64,000 nt of DNA from Spodoptera frugiperda (taxonomy: Eukaryota; Arthropoda; Insecta; Lepidoptera; Noctuidae): contig NC_064213.1 in the NCBI RefSeq assembly GCF_023101765.2, forward strand, positions 2,728,001 through 2,792,000. Direction: 5' to 3'. Both the position numbers and the translations under genes were made by a program. Under the pieces are notes generated by a model, which saw only the letters and a list, made by a program, of their open reading frames with translations, did no database searches and had not been told where the DNA came from. Positions 57,401-59,270 of this stretch are shown here, one piece after another; position 1 is the stretch's first letter, and the number at the start of each line of letters is the position of its first letter.

Positions 57401-59011
57401 GAAATCGGTATTATGTGTGTAAATTATCACCAATAATATTTAAGCGATGCCAACCAAGGCTCGGATACCGGTTAAATTTTCAAACCGTTATTATGTACTT
57501 GTACGCAAAACCTTTACATTGGGTTTCGTTCGCGAAACCGGTTTTTTTAAACCGGTATTTGGAACAGTATTTTCATAAAGGTTTTTTCGGATTAACCGGT
57601 TTAGAGCAATAAAAACCGGTTAATACGACGCACATCAAAGAAACGCCGCGCGCTGTTCAGCTTATTTCAATAATAATATTTCAACGCGTGTACCGACATG
57701 CCCCTCGTCGAATAAACCGGTTAATTTAGGTTAAAATAAAGTTCTTTAATGTTCACGTTCTTAAGAAAAGTTCGGAGGAAAACCGATATAAACCGGTATT
57801 AACCGATATTTTTAAAACCGGTTCCGAGCCTTGATGCCAACTTTGGTTCAAAAAGCAAGAGAAGGTACGGGGTGGTTTTTAATCACTAAGAGTCTGACAC
57901 TTTTCTAGCCTCATCCAACGTAGGAGAAGTCATTGCATGATTTCCCCCCTTTGAATAATCTTTGCGCATAATAGGACTGTTATAAAATACTTCCTGACAC
58001 ACAATGTAATAATTTCCTATACAAACGGATAGCAAGCATTTGAACTGGGTATTAATTAAAAAATGCGATCTATCAAAAAACATCGATCGTAACAACTTGT
58101 TTTCATACTAACGTGAAACTCAGTCATCCGCTATGTCTATAAACATCGGCGATTTTTATGATGTTCCTAAAATCATTTTGTTACTGTTGAGCTACGTACT
58201 TAATTAAAAATATTGCCATTTCTTTAAGTTGTTTTACTTTTTAATATATCACAATCAGAATACGTCCACTGCTAATGTATCTTTCTCACAAGAAGTTTGA
58301 AATGATCGCAATTAGCAGGCATAGCCTAGCCTAGGCATAGACTGCTAAGTACGATTCAGAATTAGACTAGCATTTTTTTTTGAGGATTTTGCTGTCCAAA
58401 GTTTTCTGAGTGACTGGTAACAGTATTGGAAAAATGATACACCTAAAGTACTTTTATACCTCCCTATATATTTTTCATTACACAATAATTAGATTGTAAA
58501 TACAAAAGCATGTAAATAAACCTAATTCTATATTTTCTTAATTCCCATCATAATAAATTAATTACAGTATTAGTCTACTTAAAACCAGTCAATAAGTAAG
58601 ACAAGAACTATAACTTAACTAGTTTTTAATGTCATATCATTAAAGTAAGTTATAAAACCAAACATATAAACACTGCACTTTATGACTGGCGTATACCGAA
58701 TCTACATAAAACATATCCATATTACTTACTTATGTAAAACTGCATAATAATAATTGCGTAAAAGAACATTAAATATGATTATGCCAGACTCGTAACAATT
58801 ATTTTATTTTATTTTATAATACCAGTTTATTTATAAACATAAGGATTCTATTTTTAAAACCGGCTTCATTTATTACTTCTGACATTTTACGGCAGACAAC
58901 GAAATAAAACAAAAATGGCGGTAAACAAGAATAATAAATAAAAATAAATAATGGATGGTAAAACAAAAATACTCACAGAGATTGGCGAATCAAAATAGTC
59001 GGTTTAGGCAT
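15089..59011 (-). CDS. Mitochondrial-clan cytochrome P450, ten exons, divergent heme loop
   Basis: Exons in transcript order: 59011-58977, 52296-52115, 36539-36406, 27682-27591, 26420-26310, 23673-23521, 23155-22946, 20254-20107, 16710-16471 and 15406-15089. Each is bounded by AG and GT and all nine joins keep frame, giving 540 residues, normal for a mitochondrial P450. Residues 1-50 form a basic, acid-free presequence (MPKPTILIRQSLFHQQRRHI at the start), followed by the hinge FNEIPGP. The C-helix has W155xxxR159; RWAIETIG (206-213) and RLGCL (220-224) are mitochondrial-clan marks; ExxR is 406-409; PERW is 460-463. Two catalytic motifs are unusual: the I-helix reads AGVHPLAQT (351-359) with no acid-Thr pair, and the heme loop reads PFGEACPGTG, keeping the Cys ligand (488) but lacking the Arg and three residues. 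Insect members of this clan include the ecdysteroid Halloween P450s and CYP12, 49, 301, 333 and 339; I cannot place it in a subfamily. Confidence 0.93.
15407..16470 (-). other. P450 intron 9
   Basis: 1.06 kb. It holds the family D fragment at 15505-15735; the rest shows nothing. Confidence 0.7.
15505..15735 (+). mobile_element. Family D SINE-like repeat, 5' trimmed
   Basis: GTGAAACAATGCTTGCGTTG opens a body with GTGAGTGAGGTTACCG, CCCCAATCTCCTAATCCCC, ACTTGTAACGCCTC and GCTTACCATCAAGTGATC, ending in an A-run. It matches the fuller copy at 35080-35397. Confidence 0.8.
16471..16710 (-). CDS. P450 exon 9: I- to K-helix
   Basis: Acceptor CTCTTTTCCAG, donor GCTGGG|GTAAG, phase 0 at both ends. It encodes LAQTALNMFYQLSLH, then LPYVAACAREAMRLHP with the invariant ExxR, then VGGYEIPAG. 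Confidence 0.93.
17224..17620 (+). mobile_element. Non-LTR (RTE-like) 3' fragment
   Basis: TAGCTTTCGCCCGCGACTCC then GTCCACGCGGATG opens it; AAATCGAACCGTTAGTTTTC, ACACACAGACAGACAG and an A-rich end close it. This order is typical of tails of lepidopteran RTE-like elements; the clade name is from general memory. Confidence 0.5.
17813..18670 (+). CDS. Secreted trypsin-fold (S1) serine protease, single exon
   Basis: 285 residues with no intron. A hydrophobic signal peptide covers about 1-19. Zymogen cleavage is expected at R25 before IIGG. The catalytic triad is complete: TAGHC (His79), NDIGLIKT (Asp137) and CQGDSGGPLL (Ser229). Position 189 (chymotrypsin numbering), at the base of the S1 pocket, is Glu223, so this is neither a standard trypsin (Asp) nor a standard chymotrypsin (Ser/Gly). 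Cysteines fit the usual loops, with an added CTC before the His motif. The ATG at 17813 is chosen over an upstream in-frame TTG. It lies inside intron 8 of the P450 on the opposite strand. Moth S1 proteases often have introns, so a retrocopied origin is possible but not shown. Role unknown: digestive, venom-like or immune are all possible. Confidence 0.9.
   Translation: MCFIIVSVFIATLVLHVSSRNPALRIIGGSDVAEDELPYVGRIRLHLVLKNQGIVIFEGRMHVCTCSMFTPNWALTAGHCIEPYQITSSTEKDGVMIKYEYYIAYGPLEKNHTSQILQWYKHPGYLGKDFPFHLVNDIGLIKTEETVLSQYGHISALDSTSMLGLEATAAGYGLMKIAGVIAPADIFEKPLQKLDVVVIKCSKFFQFIHPRLCVSRRCGKLEEICQGDSGGPLLHTSGIVGVVSAGPSDACNPLVVIQHPELGAITPTSPFIDWISDVINRETSA
18795..18905. repeat. MITE fragment, CTCAGAGT family
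   Basis: TACTCAGAGTAATTTAATTT then TTACTTAACCCAGCCC and CAATTGTTTTCGG, ending GTGTCAGAGTACCG. It is a decayed relative of the complete palindrome at 23706-23811; a further piece lies at 44953-45050. Confidence 0.55.
18960..19177 (+). repeat. Family E repeat
   Basis: ATTATAAAGCTGAAGAGTTT, GTTTGATTGTTTGATTG, GAACGCGCTAATCTCCGGAA, CGAGGAAGGCTATAGGC, then GGGTGAAACCGCGCGGAAG. It begins about 290 bases after the protease stop. Its end supplies AATAAA (19172-19177), which the protease transcript might use. Confidence 0.75.
19455..19560. repeat. MITE arm, TTTCGTGAGACATA family
   Basis: TTTTCGTGAGACATAATAAG, then CGGCTTACTCACGTAACTG and GACAAGGAACTCGACGAG. Only one arm is present. Confidence 0.55.
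19600..19803 (+). mobile_element. Family D SINE-like copy fused to a LINE fragment
   Basis: Degenerate family D body: GACGGAGGTCCAATATTCC, AAAAGGTCGGCCTTTTGGA, GTAACGTCTATGGCGTTGC, CGCTTACCACCATGTGATCA, ending CCGTCCTGTCTTATAAAG directly against LINE coding sequence. Confidence 0.65.
19804..20092 (+). pseudogene. C-terminal remnant of a Jockey/CR1-group LINE ORF2
   Basis: One frame reads HTLEPKWSRTVRFQRNFLP then RTLRLWNELPAEVFP, the phrase that closes ORF2 in many insect LINEs (R-T-x-R-L-W-N-x-L-P). It runs to DYKKGVTRFLKTRQ, then a 3' UTR and A-rich end. The A-rich end stops about 15 bases from the donor of P450 exon 8. Strongly 5' truncated. Confidence 0.7.
20107..20254 (-). CDS. P450 exon 8: H and first half of I-helix
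   Basis: Acceptor ATTGTTACAG, donor CATCCT|GTAAGT. It encodes LTEHFLTKALNSL ... RRILPLAADILLAGVHP. The usual A-G-x-D/E-T-T of the I-helix is A-G-V-H-P-L across this junction. Confidence 0.9.
21270..21402 (-). repeat. Family F repeat copy
   Basis: AACAGGTTACCGGGGCTCCG, AATCAGGAGAAGAAACGGGG, GTGGTTTTTAGTC, ACTCCCTCTCGCCTCACC, ATTGGATGATTTTACCCC: the reverse of 31.7 and 38.2 kb. Confidence 0.82.
21830..21940 (-). repeat. Reversed family D fragment
   Basis: GATGGTAAGCAATGGACACT, ACACCAGAGGCTTTACAAGC, GCGTTGCCAGCCTTTTGAGG: the family D 3' half in reverse. Confidence 0.65.
22735..22845 (-). mobile_element. Reversed family T SINE piece
   Basis: GTTGTGGGTGCGTTTGAAAA, ACATACACATGACACCCAGA, CAACAATTTGTGGATTACAC: reverse of the 12.2 kb SINE body; the tRNA-like head is cut off at CCGTGCAGGAAT. 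Confidence 0.72.
22946..23155 (-). CDS. P450 exon 7: F/G region
   Basis: Acceptor TTATTAAG with a poor pyrimidine tract, donor TTCAC|GTGAGT. It encodes the long substrate-recognition stretch ending NSALKAFDRHFT. The phase with both neighbours is exact. Confidence 0.85.
23521..23673 (-). CDS. P450 exon 6: E/F region with RLGCL
   Basis: Acceptor CATCCTAG, donor AACCA|GTAAGT. It encodes the clan-typical EIYRWAIETIGMMIFG and IRLGCL. Confidence 0.92.
23706..23811. mobile_element. Complete palindromic MITE, CTCAGAGT family
   Basis: Ends CACTCAGAGTCATTTAATG and CATTAAATGACTCTGAGTG are exact inverted repeats; the centre holds TTACTTAACTCATTCC and CAATTGTTTTC. It sits in intron 5 only about 30 bases from the acceptor of P450 exon 6. 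Confidence 0.8.
24095..24225 (+). repeat. Family E fragment
   Basis: ACTAATATATAAAGCTGAAG, TTTGAACGCGCTAATTTCCG, ATCGAGGAAGGTTATATTC; an internal part and the GCGCGG end are lost. Confidence 0.65.
25402..25735 (+). repeat. Direct tandem duplication, 166-bp unit, two copies
   Basis: Both copies carry TTCACGTGATTGATGTTGAA, GGACTCGGAAAAGACGTGAG, AAGCACGATTTATGATCTC and AGGCAAAATACTATGGAAAT. The second starts exactly 166 bases after the first, with only a few differences. Confidence 0.88.
25996..26290 (+). mobile_element. tRNA-derived SINE (family C), full length
   Basis: Box A TGGTCGAGTGG at 26002-26012 and box B GGTTCGATTCT at 26045-26055 form a tRNA-like head. The body has TACTACTGGGCTTTTTTCGG, GTGTCCAGTATATGGCAATT and CCCCTTCGGGGATAAAAGG, then a GT-rich tail. 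Further copies at 54606-54800 (reversed) and 61565-61860. Inside P450 intron 5, ending close to exon 5. Confidence 0.85.
26310..26420 (-). CDS. P450 exon 5: C- and D-helices
   Basis: Acceptor TTGTTCACAG, donor AGGAG|GTAAAC. It encodes DENKAIWAAIRALLQDG, with W155 and R159 in the position that binds heme propionate, then LLKCYDQAFDNIAADIT. Confidence 0.88.
26421..27590 (-). other. P450 intron 4
   Basis: 1.17 kb. Family D copy at 26455-26752; the rest is AT-rich with nothing recognised. Confidence 0.65.
26455..26752 (+). mobile_element. Family D SINE-like repeat with A18 tail
   Basis: AGCCATGCTTCCACGGCCTC, AACAACGCTTGCGTTGTG, CCTTCCCAATCTTCCCC, CAACGCACTTGTAACGCC, GATTGCTTACCATCAGG, then a long A-run. 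Compared with 35080-35397 it lacks about 30 bases after CATGCTTC. Confidence 0.85.
27591..27682 (-). CDS. P450 exon 4: B-C loop
   Basis: Acceptor TTGTTACAG, donor CACGG|GTACG. It encodes VYESYATEPPRFEKSPLC and QHRKVVGHCPVHG. Only this frame joins both neighbours. Confidence 0.82.
28470..28560 (+). repeat. RTE-like LINE tail fragment
   Basis: ATACCAATTTTCATGAAAAT, CCGTTCAGTAGTTTCAGCGT, GATTGACGGACTA: the common 3' phrase of lepidopteran RTE-like elements. Confidence 0.5.
29120..29330 (-). repeat. Family E repeat, reversed
   Basis: TAGCTACTTCCGCGCGGTTT, GCTCGGTTCCTATTGATCG, CCTTCCTCGATAAATACG, CCGGAGATTAGCGCGTTC, (CAAA)n, CTTCAGCTTTATAATATTAG. Complete and well preserved. Confidence 0.8.
29588..29653. 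repeat. 18-bp-stem hairpin inside a decayed palindromic repeat
   Basis: ATACAAAAAGGTTGTAAG pairs with CTTACAGCCTTTTTGTAT with one mismatch around a 27-base GC-rich loop. Outer motifs CACGGCAC (29.5 kb) and GTGCCGTG (29.68 kb) also pair, suggesting a larger MITE. Confidence 0.55.
30845..31072 (-). repeat. Family E repeat, reversed
   Basis: CTAGCTACTTCCGCGCGGTT, TAGCCTTCCTCAATAAATG, GGACCAGTAGTTCCTGAG, (AAAC)n, CTTTATAATATTAGTATAG. Confidence 0.8.
31708..31848 (+). repeat. Family F repeat copy
   Basis: TTTTTTTTTAGGGAGGTAAA, GGGAGTGTCAGACTCTTACT, AACCACCCCGTTCCTACTCC, GGTAAACCCGCTAGGTAGT. The CTTCTCCCGCC edge is deleted. Confidence 0.82.
32298..32492. mobile_element. Foldback MITE, TTTCGTGAGACATAC family
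   Basis: It runs from TTATAACTTTCGTGAGACAT through CGGCTTACTCACGTAG, ATAATCGCCGCGTCGTTTG, ATATGAGCCTCTAGCATGGC, to ATGAGTAAGCCAATAACATA and ATAATTGTT. Close relative of 44405-44690. Confidence 0.7.
32522..33010. mobile_element. GGGATATTTACCATG MITE interrupted by another MITE
   Basis: Outer arms: TTATCATTAGAACATAAGAC then GGGATATTTACCATGTTTAT on the left; AAATAAACATGGTAAATATC then CCGTTTTAAGTTCTAATGAT on the right. Between them lie a CACTGATCATTCGG-rich centre and the separate palindrome 32653-32939. Confidence 0.72.
32653..32939. mobile_element. 287-bp MITE with about 37-bp perfect-type ends
   Basis: ATATCGACGGTTAAAAGGAA then ATAGGGTATAAGCGACA is matched by the inverted TGTCGCTTATACC then TATTTCCTTTTAACCGTCGA. 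An inner hairpin (AATGACATTTTTGGCGTTTA / TAAACGCTAAAAATGTCAT) lies inside. No ORF. Confidence 0.8.
33525..33650. repeat. Half copy of the GGGATATTTACCATG MITE
   Basis: AGTTTTTAAACTGACATGGT, CACTAACACTATTATTAGAA, CAGGATATTTACCATG, then GGCACTGTTGCAAGCGCCAT. It has the left arm and centre only. Confidence 0.65.
34022..34135 (+). repeat. Family D fragment
   Basis: CTCAATCATCTTAATCCC, AACAACCTTTAAATTCCTAA, GATTGCTTACCACTAGGTGA, CTACTCGTTTACCGGCTC; an internal deletion removes the CAACGCACTTG part. Confidence 0.6.
34324..34447. mobile_element. 124-bp palindromic MITE (CGGCGCATTCCAATAAC)
   Basis: TTAACGGCGCATTCCAATAA and TTATTGGAATGCGCCGTAA are exact inverted ends but for the edges. The core AGCTCCATACAAAATGTGTC is shared with 9271-9583. 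Confidence 0.8.
34497..34706 (+). mobile_element. RTE-like LINE 3' fragment
   Basis: TACTAGCTTCTGCCCGCGAC, TTCGGCCGCGG, ATCAAAATCGGTCAAGCCGT, TTCGGAGGAGTATGGC, then an AT-rich end. Confidence 0.6.
35080..35397 (+). mobile_element. Family D SINE-like repeat, fullest copy
   Basis: AAGTGTAGGAGAGCCATGCT opens it, then CGGCACGAATGGGCCGGCTC, GACCGGAGTGATACCACGG, AACAACGCTTGCGTTGTG, TTCCCAATCTTCCCC, GCCGGTAACGCACTTGTAAG, GATTGCTTACCATCAGGTAA, and an A-run. No clear tRNA head, so the SINE label rests on size, tail and copy number. Confidence 0.85.
35958..36345 (+). mobile_element. Two family D copies side by side
   Basis: The first (35958-36162) has CGGCACGAATGGGCCGGCCC through AAAAAGCCGGGACGG. The second starts again at GGTGAGGTTAACGGAGGC and runs to GATTGCTTACCATCAG-like sequence. 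The pair ends about 60 bases from the 3' end of P450 exon 3, on its intron 3 side. Confidence 0.75.
36406..36539 (-). CDS. P450 exon 3: A/B-helix region
   Basis: Acceptor CTTCATCAG, donor GAGAGAG|GTATG. It encodes SYHHTVGLGLLEGLHDKYG and DLVRL followed by VLYVFDPEMMRE, the usual P450 pattern G-(N)-D-x-V-R-L ... V-x-x-F-D-P-E. Confidence 0.9.
37095..37235. repeat. GCTCGTTCCAAAGTGT repeat
   Basis: AAATCAAAGCATTTATTTCA, TTGTCCGTCAGTGAAGCTA, GGCGCTCGTTCCAAAGTG: relative of 11096-11222, directly followed by a family E copy. Confidence 0.45.
37245..37440 (+). repeat. Family E repeat
   Basis: CTATACTAATATTATAAAGC, GAACGCGCTAATCTCCGGAA, TTTATCGAGGAAGGTTATAG, GGGTGAAACCGCGCGAAAGT. Complete. Confidence 0.8.
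38213..38366 (+). repeat. Family F repeat copy
   Basis: AAGGGGGTAAAATCATCC, TTCTCCCACCTTGGG, a short insert repeating CTCCCACATA, ACTAAAAACCACCCCGTTC, GGAGCCCCGGTAAACCCGC, CCGCAGCTCTGGATCAG. Confidence 0.83.
38600..38765 (+). mobile_element. RTE-like LINE 3' fragment
   Basis: TTCCTTGCTGTTGCCGCGGC, TCAATCGCGTGGATTACGG, GTCAAAATCGGTCCAGACAT, TTCAGAGATTAGCCAGAAC, (CAAA)n. Confidence 0.58.
39030..39195 (+). repeat. Family F repeat, near-consensus
   Basis: T-run, GGGGGGCAAATCATCCAATG, ACTTCTCCCGCCTTGGGCG, GGGAGTGTCAGACTCTTACT, TTTTCGAGCCGGAGCCCC, CCCGCTAGGTAGTCCGCAGC. Confidence 0.85.
39465..39509 (+). pseudogene. R2/R4-like LINE fragment, left of the nested LINE
   Basis: It reads NTAIVMPIVVSANGL, the conserved C-terminal phrase also seen intact at 49.55 kb (AIIVPIVVSANCL). 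The frame breaks at the LINE insertion and resumes at 44132 with LIPNNLDNHLRRLGLGRWIK. Confidence 0.72.
39684..42572 (-). CDS. LINE ORF2: endonuclease and reverse transcriptase, 962 aa
   Basis: It copies the element's RNA into DNA at a nicked genomic target. Residues 1-230 form an APE-type endonuclease (YYQNVRGLRTK, FTETWL, RGGGVLIAV, ILGDFNF). The RT spans about 440-750: FKKGDKSDVANYRPIS, EEQHGFIRKRSTTSNL, VIYTDYSKCFDRIDH, SGVPQGSILGPLLF and the catalytic YADD (Y687). A thumb-like region follows (SHLEYASQVWNPQ, IEGIQKKFLRYL). The start ATG is in good context and the frame is complete with no stop. The clade is CR1/Jockey-like by motif order; I cannot fix it further. Confidence 0.95.
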   Translation of the reverse strand: MSAINIYYQNVRGLRTKTNNLLRNVCVNNYDIIVFTETWLTDDIYDSEMFDSRYLVWRRDRNYSRTEQGRGGGVLIAVRSDLTSVERHDWRSSAEDLWISLILKRSRPSVTYYLHICTVYLCNENKGNSYNVQLNNFANSLNRIMFTNPLDKFIILGDFNFSNNVDWISVSTNSLELTPINISSQHIKDFFDTATITNLSQYNNIKNANDRLLDLVFSNDSVGVAECTDPLALPVDLHHKPLIINANFIEIHKLVDKKITKFIYSKGNYEAITADLDQVKWDELLLTKPLNEAVTIFYSKLYELRDKYIPIKTITHSSHPPWYNSALVKMLKEKHKYHCRYKTYRNISDYHSFSILRSRVIELEKSCFNTYMEKVESAIIKNPKSFWSYIKSKKNTNSFPNVMRYGDETASTGEGISNLFATFFRSTYQEPDPLTLHPSDCCVVDSSTCISTVEISYPEVLRLLKSLDLSKAGGPDQIPPIFIVSCAKSIAEPICVLFKRSLTEGIVPDIWKSAFVSPIFKKGDKSDVANYRPISKICLFAKVLERIVHNNVYTALKSTLGEEQHGFIRKRSTTSNLILSHEYITNGMDQQAQVDVIYTDYSKCFDRIDHRVLLDKLMNAGIHGSLYRWFSSYIENRAQSVVLRGYSSEWFSIPSGVPQGSILGPLLFTIFISDVKLCFRHSYVLLYADDMKIHKVVRDLGDIKYLQSDLERFEEYCRLNKLQLNVSKCFHITFSRRKTVIGSGFKLYQQHINKVTSIRDLGILQDSKLLFDQHIDVIVKKAAKALGFIIRNTADFRTLKPVKILYCSFVRSHLEYASQVWNPQYEVYTSRIEGIQKKFLRYLDFKAKLWSEDYIHRCKRYHFLPLETRRQINDICFLLNIANGTVDCSDLLANLTLKTNLLGFRQRPLLYTPFTTTKYRRNAFLSRAARSFNVIPHDLNIDLFCTSAATARRLLARSFFED
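43050..44000 (-). CDS. LINE ORF1: PHD-type zinc finger and coiled coil
   Basis: 316 residues. A Cys/His module at the N-terminus (CDTCTGQMTDGVYCTVCL, HFQC, WRCNKC) fits a PHD-like C4HC3 finger. Next come a Pro-rich linker, a long coiled coil (about 75-165, rich in E/K/L heptads such as LEEKLRDMQERVAKVE) and an RRM-like C-terminal part with VEIKGI and KSIIVCFCNRYVKEDF. It probably binds element RNA as a trimer or larger assembly. The ATG at 44000 is chosen over an upstream in-frame GTG. Confidence 0.9.
   Translation of the reverse strand: MDKVCDTCTGQMTDGVYCTVCLMTMHFQCAGITESGYRKLGDRKLTWRCNKCRLSGTTHQPVSPGPKSPVPESAVLLEIRALSEKLAPLEKLQEEVSGMRTEFADLKSSLSKQFDDIINKLEEKLRDMQERVAKVEIIKEDLEKLQARVKELEEESEDRDQWSRMNNVEIKGITQQNNENLLEMVTKIGSKINYPVSKTQINFVSRVPTREKARTKSIIVCFCNRYVKEDFIAAARLEAKTAPLTTSLFGLPGNQKIYVNDHLTVKNKLLLSNTKKSAANANFRYVWIKHAKIHVRKTDTSPVIIIKSEKDITKIK
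44098..44131 (-). promoter_or_regulatory. Internal LINE promoter: Inr plus DPE
   Basis: On the minus strand the element opens TTTCACAGTACCG. Taking the A of CAGT (44129) as +1, GGTCG falls at +28 to +32, the exact spacing and consensus (RGWYV) of the arthropod downstream promoter element. Such Inr+DPE pairs at +1 are known for insect non-LTR elements. Confidence 0.6.
44132..44400 (+). pseudogene. R2/R4-like LINE C-terminus and 3' UTR, right of the nested LINE
   Basis: TTAATACCCAACAACCTCG continues LIPNNLDNHLRRLGLGRWIK then GLMQKAVLFETARIVRRFL and SLEP before TAA. The 3' UTR CCGGTAGCTTGGACTATGC matches that of the 49.1 kb copy (CCGGTAGCTTGGATTTACTG) and ends in an A/T-rich tail. Confidence 0.78.
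44405..44690. mobile_element. Foldback MITE, TTTCGTGAGACATAC family, complete
   Basis: Ends TTATAACTTTCGTGAGATAT and the inverted AATAATTAATTGTTATAA; subterminal CGGCTTACTCACGTAATT against GGTGAGTAAGCCGAAGAAC; inner GGAGGCTCATATTCATAAGC against AATGAATATGAGCCTCTAGC. It abuts the LINE tail. Confidence 0.78.
45297..45445. mobile_element. Palindromic MITE (CTATTCTGTA ends)
   Basis: CTATTCTGTAGCTTTCAGTT then TCGAAAGATCGAAGTGAAG pairs with the inverted CACTTCGAAACTTCGAAT and TACTGTTACAGAATAG. The centre holds CCGCCATGTTGTTGGTTG. Confidence 0.65.
47634..47767. mobile_element. 134-bp palindromic MITE (CCTTAGTAT ends)
   Basis: CCTTAGTATGAGTTTGCGTT and the inverted AATGCAAACTTATACTAAGG pair with few mismatches; inner GAAATGAGAGCGCG and CGTCGTTTCG also pair. 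Relative of 2991-3120. Confidence 0.75.
49102..49830 (+). pseudogene. R2/R4-like LINE remnant with restriction-like endonuclease domain
   Basis: One frame gives the CCHC module CRACHRPGESIRHIISGC, then after a single in-frame TAA (49261) 143 residues holding VANKPDIVVIDRP ... IIDITIP, the K-P-D-x(12-14)-D signature of the C-terminal restriction-like endonuclease of R2, R4, Dong and NeSL elements. It closes with IVPIVVSANCLKAKSLDQHL and GWIKSLMQKAVLLDTARIV. The RT is missing (5' truncation). The stop replaces a codon in an otherwise clean frame, so decay is slight. The 3' UTR is shared with 44270-44400. Confidence 0.82.
49930..51115. mobile_element. GC-rich foldback element with about 370-bp arms
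   Basis: The left arm (49930-50320) opens AAAATCATCCTATGGCTCC, TCCCGCCTTGAGCG, GTGTCAGACTCTTACTGAC, then GAGGCGCCGTTTGTC, GGAAGGGCAGCGAGC, GCCGAAGATCATCTCGCGAT. The right arm (about 50815-51110) carries the same blocks inverted (ATCGCGAGATGATCTTCGGC, GGCGCCTCGCGTTCC, TCAGTAAGAGTCTGACACTC). The 480-base centre is GC-rich with overlapping ORFs but no recognised domain. The outer 130 bases are family F. A one-arm relative lies at 63052-63335. No transposase seen. Confidence 0.78.
51472..51637 (-). promoter_or_regulatory. Candidate alternative P450 promoter and first exon
   Basis: A 95-base CpG-rich block on the minus strand has the arthropod initiator TCAGTT (51638-51633). Downstream lies an ATG in CTCACCATGTC (51511), an open stretch MSPPNEIYSSPRQ, and a strong donor CAAG|GTAAGT at 51472. 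It leaves one base, exactly the phase exon 3 needs (G|GT). If used, it would replace the presequence and hinge with 13 residues. No expression evidence is available here. Confidence 0.4.
51965..52085 (-). repeat. Family F fragment next to P450 exon 2
   Basis: ATGGGGGCTCCGGCTCAAAG, AGGAGTAGGAACGAGGCG, TTTCAGTCAATAAGAGTTAC, GGAGAAGTCATCGGATTATT, A-run. It lies about 30 bases beyond the exon 2 donor. Confidence 0.72.
52115..52296 (-). CDS. P450 exon 2: presequence and proline hinge
   Basis: Acceptor TTGTCACCAG, donor ATTG|GTAAGT. It encodes residues 13-72: basic and Ser/Ala-rich sequence, then ARPFNEIPGPIALPML, the mitochondrial P450 hinge, then the A-helix approach. Confidence 0.88.
52828..52851 (+). 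repeat. (CA)12 microsatellite
   Basis: Uninterrupted CA dinucleotides. Confidence 0.97.
54606..54800 (-). mobile_element. Reversed family C SINE
   Basis: AATCCCCGAAGGGGTAAGTA, ACCACTTTTCACCATTTGTG, TTATAAGTCCCTTGTAACAG, AGCCTATTGCCATATACTAG, GAGAAGTTTTCGAAAAACTG: the reverse of the 26.0 kb SINE body without its tRNA head. Confidence 0.72.
56025..56155 (-). repeat. Family F repeat copy
   Basis: ACACGTTACTGGGTCTCCGG, AAAGCAGGAGAAGGTACGGG, GTGGTTTTTAGTCAGTAAGA, CTCTCGCCTCATCCAAGGCG, ATTAGATGATTTTGTCCCC. Confidence 0.83.
57455..57833. mobile_element. hAT-like MITE rich in AACCGGTT
   Basis: 379 bp. It begins CAAGGCTCGG and ends CCGAGCCTTG (perfect 10-bp inverted ends), flanked on both sides by ATGCCAAC (57447-57454 and 57834-57841). 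An 8-bp duplication is the hAT signature. Inside are five exact AACCGGTT motifs (57536, 57594, 57614, 57715, 57816) and three one-off versions. No transposase. Confidence 0.88.
57850..57955 (-). repeat. Family F fragment abutting the hAT-like MITE
   Basis: AAAAGCAAGAGAAGGTACGG, GGTGGTTTTTAATCACTAAG, AGTCTGACACTTTTCTAGCC, GAAGTCATTGCATGATTTCC. Confidence 0.72.
58977..59011 (-). CDS. P450 exon 1: start of mitochondrial presequence
   Basis: The ATG sits in TTTAAAATGCC and opens MPKPTILIRQS; the exon ends CTCT before GTGAGT. The two leftover bases (CT) join the A of exon 2 to make Leu, and the continuing frame (FHQQRRHIAG) completes a basic presequence. No better ATG exists for exon 2, whose upstream frame closes at a TAA before its acceptor. 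The leader above it holds a five-codon uORF (ATG GTT GTT TGC GTG TGA). Confidence 0.72.
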
Positions 59012-59270
59012 TTTAAAACAAATAAAACACTTTCACTTATTAATAAAAAAACAGAAACAAAAAAATAAAAATAAAATTATTGTACAAAAACTTCACTTCA
59101 CACGCAAACAACCATTTTGTTTTCGTAGATAAAAAATGTTATTTGTTTTTTTTTTATTTAATTGACTACAGACAGTGTTGTCGTACGGCCGAGCTAGTCG
59201 ATAATGCATTCAGAGATCGTACACCCGGCGTCTATACGATACTGGTTTGCGTAGTGATGTGCGCTACATC
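59012..59270 (-). promoter_or_regulatory. Likely P450 leader and promoter region
   Basis: Minus-strand sequence upstream of exon 1. A leader of unknown length is AT-rich and holds the short uORF ATGGTTGTTTGCGTGTGA. Above it is a GC-richer block with CCAGTATCG and CTCGGCCGTACG. The start site is not identifiable by eye. The block GCGCACATCACTACG recurs at 60.51 kb in the other orientation, so part of it may be a repeat. Confidence 0.35.

Larger units (their letters stand above)
52297..58976 (-). other. P450 intron 1
   Basis: 6.7 kb. It contains a (CA)12 microsatellite, a reversed family C SINE (54.6 kb), family F copies at 56.0 and 57.85 kb, and a MITE with hAT-type ends at 57.46 kb. The rest (about 52860-54600, 54800-56020, 56160-57440 and 57955-58970) shows nothing firm. 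Confidence 0.6.

Noticed and set aside
57415..57612. 65-codon ORF
   Set aside because: It crosses the left boundary of the hAT-like MITE.
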